A stretch of DNA of 54,531 bases. It comes from Bifidobacterium breve. Its GTDB lineage: Bacteria > Actinomycetota > Actinomycetes > Nanopelagicales > Nanopelagicaceae. Made by a program: the position numbers and the translations under genes. Where the stretch lies: positions 1-54,531 of the forward strand of contig CAMAPO010000008.1 of assembly GCA_945860245.1 (NCBI GenBank). The letters run 5' to 3'. The notes beneath the pieces are model-generated. The model searched no databases. It saw only the letters and a list, made by a program, of their open reading frames with translations, and was not told where the DNA came from. This document shows positions 44,092 through 53,174 of this stretch, in pieces. Each line of letters begins with the position of its first letter. Positions within the stretch are counted from its first letter, which is position 1.

Positions 44092-44661
44092 TTGGGGATT
44101 TCCGTGAGCGCATCGAGTGAGAAATCCGATCTCCGCAATCGCTATCGCTTTGAACGGCGCGAAAGATATCTAGATCACTCATTTGCTTACCTTGTGACTT
44201 CACTTGAGTTTGCAAACGCGTCACATATCGCAAGTTACCTTTCTTATGGGGATGAACCGAGTACATCAGATTTAAATTCCGCACTTCTAACGAGCAGCAA
44301 GTCGCTTTATCTTCCAAGGATTATTGGTAAAGAGCTCGAATGGGTGCAGTGGCAAGGAGATACCAGTCAGCTCATCCCCAGTAAATTATCGAAAAATATT
44401 TTGGAGCCCAATGGACCAGCGATTTCTGACCAATCACTCATTGAATTAATAATCGTTCCTGCACTTCGGATAGATCGTTCTGGTTATCGGCTAGGGCAAG
44501 GTGGTGGGTTTTATGATAGATCGCTCTCAAAGCTAAATTGCTGGAGCATTGGATTGATCCATCCTGATGAAATTTCTAGCGAAGACCTGCCGCGCGAAAG
44601 TTTTGATATTCCACTCAACGCGGCCGCTACGCCTGACTTATTATTACGTTTTAAAAGCTAA
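44092..44661 (+). CDS. 5-formyltetrahydrofolate cyclo-ligase
   Basis: The 189-residue protein shows an N-terminal basic ATP-site segment SDLRNRYRFERRERY and the family signature RIDRSGYRLGQGGGFYDRSL (about 138-157). It converts 5-formyl-THF to 5,10-methenyl-THF. The start is TTG 44092 or GTG 44104; neither has a good ribosome site and I cannot choose. It is divergent from glp by a few bases, an arrangement close to Rv0992c-Rv0994 but with galU missing. Its stop shares bases with the acyl-CoA dehydrogenase stop. Confidence 0.88.
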   Translation: MGISVSASSEKSDLRNRYRFERRERYLDHSFAYLVTSLEFANASHIASYLSYGDEPSTSDLNSALLTSSKSLYLPRIIGKELEWVQWQGDTSQLIPSKLSKNILEPNGPAISDQSLIELIIVPALRIDRSGYRLGQGGGFYDRSLSKLNCWSIGLIHPDEISSEDLPRESFDIPLNAAATPDLLLRFKS

Positions 44662-45809
44662 TTACCTGGCAGATTTCGCGCCATCACAATTCTCTGAATT
44701 TGATTTGTGCCTTCATAGATTTGCGTGAGTTTGGCATCGCGCATCATTCGCTCTACTGGATAGTCCGAGACATACCCATAGCCACCTAAGACTTGCACCG
44801 CATCTTGCGTTACTTGCATTGCAACATCGCTGGCGAAGGTTTTACTTGCCGCCGAGAAGAATTTAAGGTCTTTATCGCCCCGTTCGCTGCGAGCGGCGGC
44901 GGCATAAGTTAACTGACGGGCTGCTTCAATATTCATCGCCATATCCGCCAACATAAATTGCACGCCTTGGAAATCAAAGATTTCTTTTCCGAATTGTTTA
45001 CGCTCATGTGAATATTTGGCGGCAACATCTAGTGCACCTTGGGCAATTCCTAACGCCTGTGCGGCGATTGTGATCCGTGTGTGATCGAGAGTATCCATGG
45101 CAAGTGCGAATCCTGCGCCAACTTCACTGATCCGGCGATCATCACCAATGGTCACATTATCGAAATAAACCTCACGTGTTGGTGATCCACGAAATCCCAT
45201 CTTCTTTTCTGGCGCACCAAATGAAACTCCAGCATCAGATTTTTCAACTATAAATGCAGTAATACCTTTAGATCCTTTACTTGGATCAGTTTGTGCGATG
45301 ACGGTATAGAACTCTGATACCCCGGCATTGGAAATCCACTTCTTGCTTCCATTTATCACCCAGTTATCGCCACTGCGCTCAGCTTTTGTTCTAAGTGCAG
45401 ATGCATCAGAACCTGCCTCTGATTCAGAGAGACAGTATGAGAAACCACTTCCCTTTGCCAATTGCGGCAGCCAGCGCTCTTTCTGTTCCTTGCTGCCACT
45501 TAAAATTAGCGGCAGTGAACCAAGTTTATTTACTGCGGGGATTAAAGAAGATGATGCGCATACGCGAGCAACTTCTTCAATAATAATTACAACGGCTAAA
45601 GCATCTGCGCCTTCTCCACCGAATTCGGTTGGTACATGCGCAGCGCTTAAGCCAGATTTAAGGAGCGCATCGGCAGCTTCTTGTGGAAAGCGATGATCGC
45701 CATCTACTGCAGCGGCATGTGGTGCAATTTCTTTTTCGGCCAACGCACGCACACTGGCGCGCAACTCGTTATATTCAGAAGGCAGCGCATACAGATCATT
45801 GGTTGTCAT
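44658..45809 (-). CDS. Acyl-CoA dehydrogenase
   Basis: The 383-residue FAD enzyme has YCLSESEAGSDASALRTKA (about 128-146, FAD and substrate site), KKWISNAGVSEFYTVIA, RKQFGKEIFDFQGVQF and the catalytic Glu in LTQIYEGTNQIQRIVMARNL (about 363). It is of the short/branched-chain type by length and motifs, acting in fatty or branched-chain amino acid oxidation. Its ATG overlaps the stop of the copper-domain / CtaG gene by 4 nt, an unexpected operon partner. Its stop overlaps that of 5-FCL. Confidence 0.93.
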   Translation of the reverse strand: MTTNDLYALPSEYNELRASVRALAEKEIAPHAAAVDGDHRFPQEAADALLKSGLSAAHVPTEFGGEGADALAVVIIIEEVARVCASSSLIPAVNKLGSLPLILSGSKEQKERWLPQLAKGSGFSYCLSESEAGSDASALRTKAERSGDNWVINGSKKWISNAGVSEFYTVIAQTDPSKGSKGITAFIVEKSDAGVSFGAPEKKMGFRGSPTREVYFDNVTIGDDRRISEVGAGFALAMDTLDHTRITIAAQALGIAQGALDVAAKYSHERKQFGKEIFDFQGVQFMLADMAMNIEAARQLTYAAAARSERGDKDLKFFSAASKTFASDVAMQVTQDAVQVLGGYGYVSDYPVERMMRDAKLTQIYEGTNQIQRIVMARNLPGN

Positions 45810-47698
45810 TTATCTCGTTCCGTATCCTTTGCCGCTAAAGAAGTTAGGTAGGCATTGTATTCGGCAAGTTCATCAGGTTCACCCATGGCTGCCAGGCGCG
45901 CTTCATTTCGGTCAATTCGTTTGGTTTCCCGTTTGTCATCACGCATCCACTGAATAAAAGTTACAACCAGCGCTAGCAAAATTGGTATCTCACCCAGCGC
46001 CCAAGCTATCGAGCCGCCTGCGTGCTGATCTGCCAATAGATCTAGATTCCAAGGTGTTTGCAGAGATGCGAAATAGCCTTGATCAATAAGAGTAGAAGTT
46101 GAAAGCAGGGCGATCGCAAAGAATGCGTGGATACTCATTGCTGCAAAGAGAATGACTATTCGCACAATGTGTGGGACTTTTCTCGGGTTGGGATCGATGC
46201 CAATGATTACGTGGAAGAAGAGAACACCGGCTAAGAGAAAGTGCACATTCATTACCAAGTGGCCAAGGTGCGATTGCATCATATTTCCAAATAGTGGCGT
46301 CATATAAAGGGCAAAGAGTGAACCATCAAAGATCGCCAAGATGACAACCGGATTTGTAAAAACACCAGCAGGCTTAGAATGTAAGAGCGCGATCAGTGTG
46401 CCACGTACGCCGCGTTCTTCTTGGGTACGTCCCTGCGGCAAAGTGCGCAGCGCCAAAGTTATTGGTGCTCCTAAGACAATTCCTATCGGAGCGATCATGC
46501 TCAGAGCCATATGAGCAATCATGTGATATTCAAAAGAGAACTTGGCGTAAACGCCTAAGCCACCACTTGTTGCATAATCAATAACGCTTATTCCGAGTGC
46601 GAAAGCGACAGTGCGTCCAACTGGCCATTTATCACCGCGGCGCGACAACACAACTACTCCTTTTATATATAGCGCGACGGCAGTTATCAATACGCCAATC
46701 ATTAAAGCATCTGGGTCATAGAGTGAAATTAAGCGCCAAAGATTTGGTGGGAGCGGTGTAGCAATACCCGCAATCGCTACGCCAGGATCTAAAATTTCAC
46801 TCTCACTGCGCGATGGTGGCTGCATATTAGAAAGACGGGAGCCAATGAATACAGCAACAAGCATTATTGTAATTTCAACAAATAGTAAGCGACTCAGGTT
46901 TCTCACGGCTATCTGCGACTTGCCAGATAAATGTCTGCGATTTAAATATCCAAAGTAAATTAGCACTGCAGTAATAACAACTTTGAGAATAACTAAGCGA
47001 GCATAGTTTGAACTCCAAGCGCTCTGAAAGTTAAGTCTGGCCCAAGCATTTGCGCTACCGCTTGCTACAACTGCAATCACCGACCAGAGAGCGAGTGCGC
47101 TAAAGCGCGGCAGGGCGATGGCGCGATCATCAGCCGAAAGCGCTGTTATTGCAATCAGCCCACCAACCCAGAAGGTGAGTGCAACAACATGCACAATTAG
47201 AGAACCGATCGCCAAGGCGTGAGAGCCGCTAGAGGCAGAGTGGCTGGCAAATATAGGTGCTATTACTGCGACTATAGATAAAAGTAGAAGGGCGTTAGCA
47301 GCGGCGACGGTATGTGCGCGCAAGACGAGGATGCAGATAATTAGCGCGAGGCAAAGCTGGATCAACATATATTTTCCAAGGTCGATCTGAGAGATAAAGG
47401 AGCGCAGTGAAGTTGGATCAAGAGCGCCAGTTATCGAAGTCCCTAAAATATTTGAAAGCGTTGTCAAGATATTTAAGCTCTGTCCCAGCGTCCAAAGAAG
47501 TGCAGATATCGCCGCCGCGTTGCGGAGCCCCTTGGCGGATTTAGATAACTTGCCGGCATCGTCTAGTAAGAAGAAGGCCATAGCCAGTAAAAATCCGACC
47601 GTCGCAAAACTAGCGGTAAGTGAAATGAATTTACCAACTGTGGTCAATGAAATAATCAGTGGACCAGCAGAATTTAAATCTGCTGCCAGAAAGGTCAT
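45806..47698 (-). CDS. CopD-CtaG fusion: copper transport and cytochrome c oxidase assembly membrane protein
   Basis: The 630-residue protein has two membrane modules. Residues about 1-290 are CopD-like (HALAIGSLIVHVVALTFWVGGLIAITALS, YLNRRHLSGKSQIA). Residues about 320-600 are a caa3-type CtaG domain (FSFEYHMIAHMALSMIAPIGIVLGAP, LGHLVMNVHFLLAGVLFFHVIIGIDP) with the conserved histidines HMIAHM and MNVHF. A charged cytoplasmic tail follows. It is thought to deliver copper to the oxidase. The start overlaps the CopC stop by 4 nt. SURF1 elsewhere in the window supports a heme-copper oxidase. Confidence 0.9.
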   Translation of the reverse strand: MTFLAADLNSAGPLIISLTTVGKFISLTASFATVGFLLAMAFFLLDDAGKLSKSAKGLRNAAAISALLWTLGQSLNILTTLSNILGTSITGALDPTSLRSFISQIDLGKYMLIQLCLALIICILVLRAHTVAAANALLLLSIVAVIAPIFASHSASSGSHALAIGSLIVHVVALTFWVGGLIAITALSADDRAIALPRFSALALWSVIAVVASGSANAWARLNFQSAWSSNYARLVILKVVITAVLIYFGYLNRRHLSGKSQIAVRNLSRLLFVEITIMLVAVFIGSRLSNMQPPSRSESEILDPGVAIAGIATPLPPNLWRLISLYDPDALMIGVLITAVALYIKGVVVLSRRGDKWPVGRTVAFALGISVIDYATSGGLGVYAKFSFEYHMIAHMALSMIAPIGIVLGAPITLALRTLPQGRTQEERGVRGTLIALLHSKPAGVFTNPVVILAIFDGSLFALYMTPLFGNMMQSHLGHLVMNVHFLLAGVLFFHVIIGIDPNPRKVPHIVRIVILFAAMSIHAFFAIALLSTSTLIDQGYFASLQTPWNLDLLADQHAGGSIAWALGEIPILLALVVTFIQWMRDDKRETKRIDRNEARLAAMGEPDELAEYNAYLTSLAAKDTERDK

Positions 47699-48213
47699 CG
47701 CTCTTTAAAGATCTTTCGGGCATAAAGTGCCAAGGTAATTAGTACAGTAAATGAAGCAACGAGCAATCCAATTACAAAGAGATTAGTTCCGAAATCACTT
47801 CCTTGCACCTTAGTCGGTGTTGAAGGTACGACTTGCTCTTCTGGAGTGGAAATTGTTGACGAAGAAAAATTAAAAATAAATGAACCTACAAGCGGTACAT
47901 CCATTTCAGAGATGATGTTGTAACTAACTTTATAAGCGCCAGATTCGGTGATCGGCTTCATCCCAATAATGATGTCATTTTCTGCAACTGTGAGCGTTCC
48001 ATCGTCGACGCGACGTCCACCTGGGTCGGTAACTGTGATTTCATTTCCCATATCCATCGGCGTAATCTCAACTGTAATTGTGACCGCACTCGGCGCAACT
48101 TTTAACGTTGCTCCAGCAATTGGAGAAGTTGCAACAAGTGAATTGGCCAAAGCAGGAGCTGTCATTAATACAGATATGCCAATTGCACCAATAAGTGCCG
48201 CAAAACGCTTCAC
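47695..48213 (-). CDS. CopC-domain protein lacking the usual copper ligands
   Basis: The 172 residues comprise a signal peptide (AALIGAIGISVLMTAPALA), one CopC beta domain (about 24-120) and a C-terminal membrane helix (FVIGLLVASFTVLITLALYA), as in YcnJ/CopC-type proteins. Known CopC copper sites use the first mature His and an Asp and His in a DGHP motif. Here the mature end reads NSLVATSP with no His, and the DGHP site aligns with MDVP, so neither His is present. It may have become a structural partner of the CopD-CtaG protein. The start is GTG 48213. Confidence 0.83.
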   Translation of the reverse strand: MKRFAALIGAIGISVLMTAPALANSLVATSPIAGATLKVAPSAVTITVEITPMDMGNEITVTDPGGRRVDDGTLTVAENDIIIGMKPITESGAYKVSYNIISEMDVPLVGSFIFNFSSSTISTPEEQVVPSTPTKVQGSDFGTNLFVIGLLVASFTVLITLALYARKIFKER

Positions 48214-48324
48214 TTTAAACCTGCCTTCGCTGCGAGAGTGGTCTCAATTCGCCTCTATAGTCTCACTTCCTTAGACTTAACCACTAGTCCCCAGGGATGT
48301 GATTTAGGAAAGGAGTGAGCACAA

Positions 48325-48549
48325 GTGCCTACATATCAATATCAATGTTCTGCCTGTGAACACGCCTTTGAAGCCTTTCAAAGCTTTTCTGAAGATCCAT
48401 TGACCGTTTGCCCGGAGTGCAAGGGTGAAGTCCGCAAAGTTTATTCGGCGGTCGGAGTCGTATTTAAGGGATCAGGTTTTTATAAAACAGATTCAGTGGC
48501 AAAACCTGCAACACCAGTGGCCCCTGTAACTCCTGCAAAATCAGATTAA
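48325..48549 (+). CDS. FmdB-type zinc ribbon protein
   Basis: The 74-residue protein starts at GTG 48325 (MPTYQYQCSACEHAFEAFQSF) with a strong AAAGGAG site. Cysteine pairs CSAC and CPEC form the zinc ribbon of the FmdB/putative regulatory family, followed by a GVVFKGSGFYKTD motif and a Pro/Ala tail. Homologues sit near 5-FCL and mscL in actinobacteria (Rv0991c). Function is not established; related mycobacterial protein Rv0991c has been described as a redox-dependent chaperone. Confidence 0.9.
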   Translation: MPTYQYQCSACEHAFEAFQSFSEDPLTVCPECKGEVRKVYSAVGVVFKGSGFYKTDSVAKPATPVAPVTPAKSD

Positions 48550-48669
48550 TTAATCGTCGTGATGTGGCGGCTTATCGCCTTTAATTTCTGACTCGCGACG
48601 ATCGGCTTCGCTCTGATCTTCGCGCGGGTCACGTTCGTCATCAGTTGTTGCTGGGAAGAGTTCACTCAC
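48550..48669 (-). CDS. 39-residue highly charged small protein
   Basis: GTG at 48669 opens a 39-codon frame (MSELFPATTDDERDPREDQS, then ADRRESEIKGDKPPHHDD) ending TAA at 48550. A GAGGGG ribosome site lies about 8 nt upstream. The protein is rich in Asp, Glu and Arg and has no membrane segment; it is probably disordered. It lies immediately beyond the FmdB stop on the opposite strand, and its start is 42 nt from the divergent MMPL gene. No function can be named. Confidence 0.6.
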   Translation of the reverse strand: MSELFPATTDDERDPREDQSEADRRESEIKGDKPPHHDD

Positions 48670-48711
48670 AATTCACCCCTCAATTTCAATCGCTAATTTG
48701 CTAATCTAAAG

Positions 48712-50841
48712 ATGATCCTACATAGTTTTCCCGTGTTTGAACGATTGGGTCATTTCTTAGTACGCCGCAGCAAAGTGGTCTTGATTGTTTATGTGATCGC
48801 CATTTTGGCCGCAGGAGGCATCGGCTCTCTTGCCTTTGGAAAACTCGATTCCGGCGGGTATTCAGATCTATCGAGTGAATCAGCAAAAGCAGCAACTTAT
48901 TTAACTGAAAAATTTAGCGTAGTTGAGCCGGTCGCCGTTCTTGTTGTCGATACCGGCGATAAATCAGTGGATGATCCGCAAATCTCGCAGGCTGCCATCG
49001 CACTTGAAAAGAAGCTTTCACAAGTACCTGGCATCTCCAAAACTTTATCTTTCTGGTCAACCGGTGGCGCTCCGAGTATGAAAGCAACTGATGGGAAAGC
49101 TGCCTTCCTCTTTGCTTATGCAAATCTAAAGGGAACCGACTTTGATCAGCTTGGGAAAATTGGTGCGCAAATTCAAGAAGAGTTTGACGGAGCCAATGGA
49201 GCCCTAACTGTTTATGCATCTGGTTCTGGGGTTATCGGGCATGCGATAAATCACAAGATTGAGAAGGATTTACTGCTGGCTGAATCAATAGCCATTCCTT
49301 TGACTTTCTTGTTGCTCGCATTTGTCTTCGGAGCATTAGTCGCATCAGCAATGCCGCTGGTTGTTGGCGTAAGCGCGATTTTAGGTGCCTTCCTCATTAT
49401 TTATATATTTACCCTCTTTACCAACGTCAGCATATTTGCGCTGAATTTAATTACCGGCCTTGGTTTAGGGCTCGGTATTGATTATGCGCTCTTGATGGTC
49501 AACCGTTTCCGCGAAGAATTGCATGCCGGAAAGAGTGTTGAAGATTCTGTTGTAGCAACTGTAGATTCTGCTGGCAAAACAGTTTTTTACTCTGGTCTTA
49601 CAGTTCTAGTAACTTTAAGCGCGCTTATCTTCTTCCCTCTTGATTTCTTAAAGTCCTTTGGTTATGCAGGTGTGAGCGTTATTTCGCTCGCAGTGCTCGG
49701 GGCGCTGGTTCCGCTTCCTGCCATTATGGCGCTATTGGGTGAGAAGATTGATAAAGGCGTTGTTCGTAAATCAGGAATTACTCCAAGGGAAGATGGGCGT
49801 TGGGCACATACCGCGCGAAGTGTTATGCGCCGTCCCGTTCCGGTTGTTATCGGCTCATTACTTATCTTAGGTATTTTTACAGCGCCAATAACCAACATTG
49901 CATTTGCCCAAGTAGATTCCAGAGTTCTGCCAAAGAGTGATCCTGCTGCCATTGGCGCTGCGAAAATCCTGGAAAGATTTGATGGCTTTGAAGGAAGCCC
50001 GATTGAAGTTGTAATTCCAAATGGGGTTGGTCGCCAGGTGCAAGTAAGTACTTATCTTGCAGAAGTTCAAAAGGTTGATGGGATCGCTCGAGTATCTCCG
50101 ATTGAAAGTTATGGAAGTGATTTACGAGTTCAAGTAATTCCATCCCAAGCTTCTCGCACATTAGCCGCTGAAAAGATAATTCAAGATATTCGTGAGATTC
50201 CAAGGCCTACCGGCACCTTAATTGGTGGCGCAGCAGCAGATTTCACAGATTCACAAGATGGAATTGCACGAACGCTTCCTTGGGCGTTGGGCTGGATCGC
50301 TTTCTGGGTAATGATTCTTATCTTTATATTTACCGGTTCAATTATTCTTCCGATTAAAGCGGTTCTGCTAAATGGACTCTCGTTGGTGGCAACCCTCGGT
50401 GCAATCACATGGGTCTTTATCGATGGACATTTGAAGTGGTTATTAGGTGACTTCACCGTTACTGGAGCGTTAGATACCGGCACAGTGATTCTTGTTGCAG
50501 TTGTTGTCTTCGGACTTTCGATGGACTACGAACTCTTCTTGCTCTCACGAATTCGTGAAGAACATATGGCAGGTAAGAGCAATATTGAATCTGTCGCTGT
50601 CGGATTACAACGCTCTGCACGCATCATCACTGCAGCAGCCCTGCTCTTAGCAGTGGTCTTCGCAGCCTTCATGATCAGCGGAGTTACATCCATAAAGATG
50701 ATGGGCTTCGGTGTTTCTTTCGCAGTACTGCTTGATGCAACGCTGATTCGCGCCTTGTTGGTACCTGCCCTGATGCGCTTATTCGGCGAAAGTAATTGGT
50801 GGGCTCCAAAGCCGCTGCGGCGCTTCACAATTACTCACTAA
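48712..50841 (+). CDS. MMPL-family RND exporter
   Basis: The 709-residue protein has the MMPL layout: one helix, a large outer loop, a six-helix block, a second loop and a second six-helix block. Characteristic stretches are ITGLGLGLGIDYALLMVNRFREEL (about 245-270) and GLSMDYELFLLSRIREEHMAG (about 600-620), with the Asp-Tyr pairs of the proton relay. Relatives export lipids, siderophores or polyketides. There is no clear ribosome site, and the start is within about 10 nt of a TAATCT hexamer. No biosynthetic gene adjoins it, so the substrate is unknown. Confidence 0.93.
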   Translation: MILHSFPVFERLGHFLVRRSKVVLIVYVIAILAAGGIGSLAFGKLDSGGYSDLSSESAKAATYLTEKFSVVEPVAVLVVDTGDKSVDDPQISQAAIALEKKLSQVPGISKTLSFWSTGGAPSMKATDGKAAFLFAYANLKGTDFDQLGKIGAQIQEEFDGANGALTVYASGSGVIGHAINHKIEKDLLLAESIAIPLTFLLLAFVFGALVASAMPLVVGVSAILGAFLIIYIFTLFTNVSIFALNLITGLGLGLGIDYALLMVNRFREELHAGKSVEDSVVATVDSAGKTVFYSGLTVLVTLSALIFFPLDFLKSFGYAGVSVISLAVLGALVPLPAIMALLGEKIDKGVVRKSGITPREDGRWAHTARSVMRRPVPVVIGSLLILGIFTAPITNIAFAQVDSRVLPKSDPAAIGAAKILERFDGFEGSPIEVVIPNGVGRQVQVSTYLAEVQKVDGIARVSPIESYGSDLRVQVIPSQASRTLAAEKIIQDIREIPRPTGTLIGGAAADFTDSQDGIARTLPWALGWIAFWVMILIFIFTGSIILPIKAVLLNGLSLVATLGAITWVFIDGHLKWLLGDFTVTGALDTGTVILVAVVVFGLSMDYELFLLSRIREEHMAGKSNIESVAVGLQRSARIITAAALLLAVVFAAFMISGVTSIKMMGFGVSFAVLLDATLIRALLVPALMRLFGESNWWAPKPLRRFTITH

Positions 50842-50865
50842 TTTTTATATAAAGGTCTCTGCCTC

Positions 50866-50871
50866 TATCCT
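50866..50871 (+). promoter_or_regulatory. -10 box TATCCT for purU
   Basis: TATCCT, 6 nt (TTAGGC), then ATG at 50878, implying a leaderless transcript. Confidence 0.5.
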
Positions 50872-50877
50872 TTAGGC

Positions 50878-51717
50878 ATGGATCTCATCGCAACTCTGCA
50901 ATGCACAGATCAACCTGGAATTGTCCATGCGATGACGAGCGCGGTTCTTAACTGCGGTGGCAATATCATTGAGAATCAGCAATTTACCGATCACAAAACA
51001 AATACCTTTGTTATGCGCACTCGCTTTGAAACTTCACAAGGGATGGCGGCGGCTAAAACTAGCCTCAATAGCGAGTTAGGAAAGTTTTCGCCTGCACTGC
51101 ACGTACGCGAAACTGCCGATAAACCACGTGCGCTGATCTTGGTCACCAAAGAGAGCCACTGCTTACGTGATTTGATGTATTTGCTTGAGCTCGACGAACT
51201 TCCTATTGAAATTCCGCTAGTCGTTTCAAACCGTGAAGATCTAAAGCAGCTCGTTGAATCACACGGTATTTCCTTTATGTATCTGCCGATGGATGGTGGT
51301 AATAAGGGAGCACAAGAAAAAACTCTGATCGCTAAGGTAAAAGAGCTACAGATCGATTTCGTGGTCTTAGCTCGTTACATGCAAATTCTTTCAGCAGAAT
51401 TTTGCAATTCGATGCCAGGCAAAATTATCAATATTCATCACTCATTCTTACCCGGATTTAAGGGCGCTAAGCCTTACCACCAAGCGCACGAGCGCGGCGT
51501 AAAGATCATCGGCGCAACAGCGCACTTCGTGACTGCAGATTTAGATGAAGGCCCAATCATTGAACAAGATGTTGCCCACGTGACACATTCATCGACGCCA
51601 GATGAGTTAATTGCACTTGGCCGCGATATTGAAAGACGTGTACTTGCAAAAGCGGTAAAACTCTATGCCGAAGATCGCATATTTATAGTTGGACAACGCA
51701 CAATTATCTTTAGTTAG
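50878..51717 (+). CDS. purU: Formyltetrahydrofolate deformylase
   Basis: The 279 residues comprise an N-terminal ACT domain (CTDQPGIVHAMTSAVLNCGGNI) and a formyltransferase-fold catalytic domain with KESHCLRDLMYLL, LARYMQILS, the active-site NIHHSFLPGFKGAKPYHQA (about 188-206) and a downstream DLDEGPIIEQD. It hydrolyses 10-formyl-THF to THF and formate. It pairs metabolically with the 5-FCL at 44092 in one-carbon metabolism. Confidence 0.94.
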   Translation: MDLIATLQCTDQPGIVHAMTSAVLNCGGNIIENQQFTDHKTNTFVMRTRFETSQGMAAAKTSLNSELGKFSPALHVRETADKPRALILVTKESHCLRDLMYLLELDELPIEIPLVVSNREDLKQLVESHGISFMYLPMDGGNKGAQEKTLIAKVKELQIDFVVLARYMQILSAEFCNSMPGKIINIHHSFLPGFKGAKPYHQAHERGVKIIGATAHFVTADLDEGPIIEQDVAHVTHSSTPDELIALGRDIERRVLAKAVKLYAEDRIFIVGQRTIIFS

Positions 51718-51740
51718 TTTTGAGTTAATTGAAGTAATTG

Positions 51741-51813
51741 TGTCCCCGGCGGGAGTTGAACCTGCGACCTACCGCTTAGGAGGCGGTTGCTCTATCCACT
51801 GAGCTACGGGGAC
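51741..51813 (-). tRNA. tRNA-Arg (anticodon CCT)
   Basis: The minus strand folds with acceptor GTCCCCG/CGGGGAC, D-arm GCTC/GAGC, anticodon stem ACCGC/GCGGT with loop CTCCTAA (anticodon CCT), and T-arm GCGGG/CCTGC-type pairing. Discriminator A; CCA is not encoded. Confidence 0.93.
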
Positions 51814-51916
51814 TTACGGGAAAACTAATTTAACTTGGCAAAGGTTATCTCTATCGCTAACCTAGGTGTAACACGCTCAATATCGATCGTGCGGATTACA
51901 GAACGAAAGGCCACCC

Positions 51917-53158
51917 ATGAAAGCGCTCGTTATCGGCGCAGGCGGAGTTGGCAGGGCAATTGCAAATATCGCATCGCGACGTCCATTTATTACCTCAATG
52001 GTTATTGCAGATCGCAACCTGTCGCGCGCAGAAGAAGCAGTTGTAAGAGTAAGAGACCCTCGTTTTTCTGCCGCTGAGGTAAACGCGGCTGAGCTTGAAG
52101 ATATTCGTGCACTAATTCGCAAAGCCAATCCAGATATCGTGATTAACGCTGTAGATCCACGCTTTGTTATGCCAATCTTCTTGGCTTGCGAAATTGAAAA
52201 CAAGAATTACATGGATATGGCGATGTCCTTGTCTCGTCCTCATCCACATTATCCAAACTCTGAAACTGGCGTAAAGCTGGGCGATGAACAGTTCGCACGC
52301 GATTGGAACTGGTGCGAAAGAGGAATTTACGCTCTCGTTGGTATGGGTATTGAACCTGGGATGAGCGATGTCTTTGCAAAATATGCATCAGAACATCTCT
52401 TCTCGCGTATCGATGAAATCACTGTTCTAGATGGTTCAAATTTAGTTGTTGAAGGAGCTGATTTCGCTCCATCATTTTCTATTTGGACAACAATCGAAGA
52501 GTGTTTGAATCCTCCTTTGGTTTGGGAAGATGGTCGCGGCTGGTTCACAACTGAGCCATTTAGTGAACTCGAAGTCTTTAATTTCCCAGAAGGAATCGGG
52601 CCCGTTGAATGCGTAAATGTGGAACATGAGGAAGTTGTTCTGATTCCACAGAAAGTTGATGCCAAGAAAGTAAATTTCAAGTACGGGCTTGGTGCACAAT
52701 TCATAACGACGTTAAAGACAATTCATATGCTCGGTTTAGATCGTAAAGAGACCGTAGAAGTTCAAGGTCACTCCGTGTCGCCCCGAGATTTGTTGGCAGC
52801 ATCACTCCCCGATCCGGCCACACTTGGTTCGCGAATGAAGGGTAAAACTTGTGCAGGAACTTTGGTTAAAGGACTTGATAAGAGTGGTAAACCATACGCT
52901 TGCTACATTTATAACGTCATAGATAACGAATGGTCTATGGCAAATTACGGTGACCAAGCAGTTGTGTGGCAGACTGCGATCAATCCAGTGATTGCCATGG
53001 AGTTGTTACATAACGGAACTTGGAAACCCGAAGGTGTCAATGGCCCTGAATGGTTTGCCGCGAAGCCTTTCTTGGACTTACTCGAAGAATATGGAACGAC
53101 TTGGCACATCCGTGAGGAATCGAGCACCGGAATCTCAATTGAGGAGTTAGCCATCTAA
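51917..53158 (+). CDS. Saccharopine dehydrogenase-like oxidoreductase
   Basis: The 413-residue protein has an N-terminal Rossmann fold (KALVIGAGGVGRAIANIAS, about 2-20), DIVINAVDPRFVMPIFLAC, and NYMDMAMSLSRPH (the family YxDxA-type site), then a C-terminal saccharopine-dehydrogenase domain starting with GMGIEPGMSDVFAKYA. Related enzymes reduce imines in lysine (saccharopine) or polyamine (carboxynorspermidine, homospermidine) metabolism. The exact substrate is unknown. The ATG has a GAAAGG site, and a GMC oxidoreductase gene follows 16 nt later, suggesting a two-gene unit. Confidence 0.85.
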   Translation: MKALVIGAGGVGRAIANIASRRPFITSMVIADRNLSRAEEAVVRVRDPRFSAAEVNAAELEDIRALIRKANPDIVINAVDPRFVMPIFLACEIENKNYMDMAMSLSRPHPHYPNSETGVKLGDEQFARDWNWCERGIYALVGMGIEPGMSDVFAKYASEHLFSRIDEITVLDGSNLVVEGADFAPSFSIWTTIEECLNPPLVWEDGRGWFTTEPFSELEVFNFPEGIGPVECVNVEHEEVVLIPQKVDAKKVNFKYGLGAQFITTLKTIHMLGLDRKETVEVQGHSVSPRDLLAASLPDPATLGSRMKGKTCAGTLVKGLDKSGKPYACYIYNVIDNEWSMANYGDQAVVWQTAINPVIAMELLHNGTWKPEGVNGPEWFAAKPFLDLLEEYGTTWHIREESSTGISIEELAI

Positions 53159-53174
53159 GAAATGGTGAACTTAA

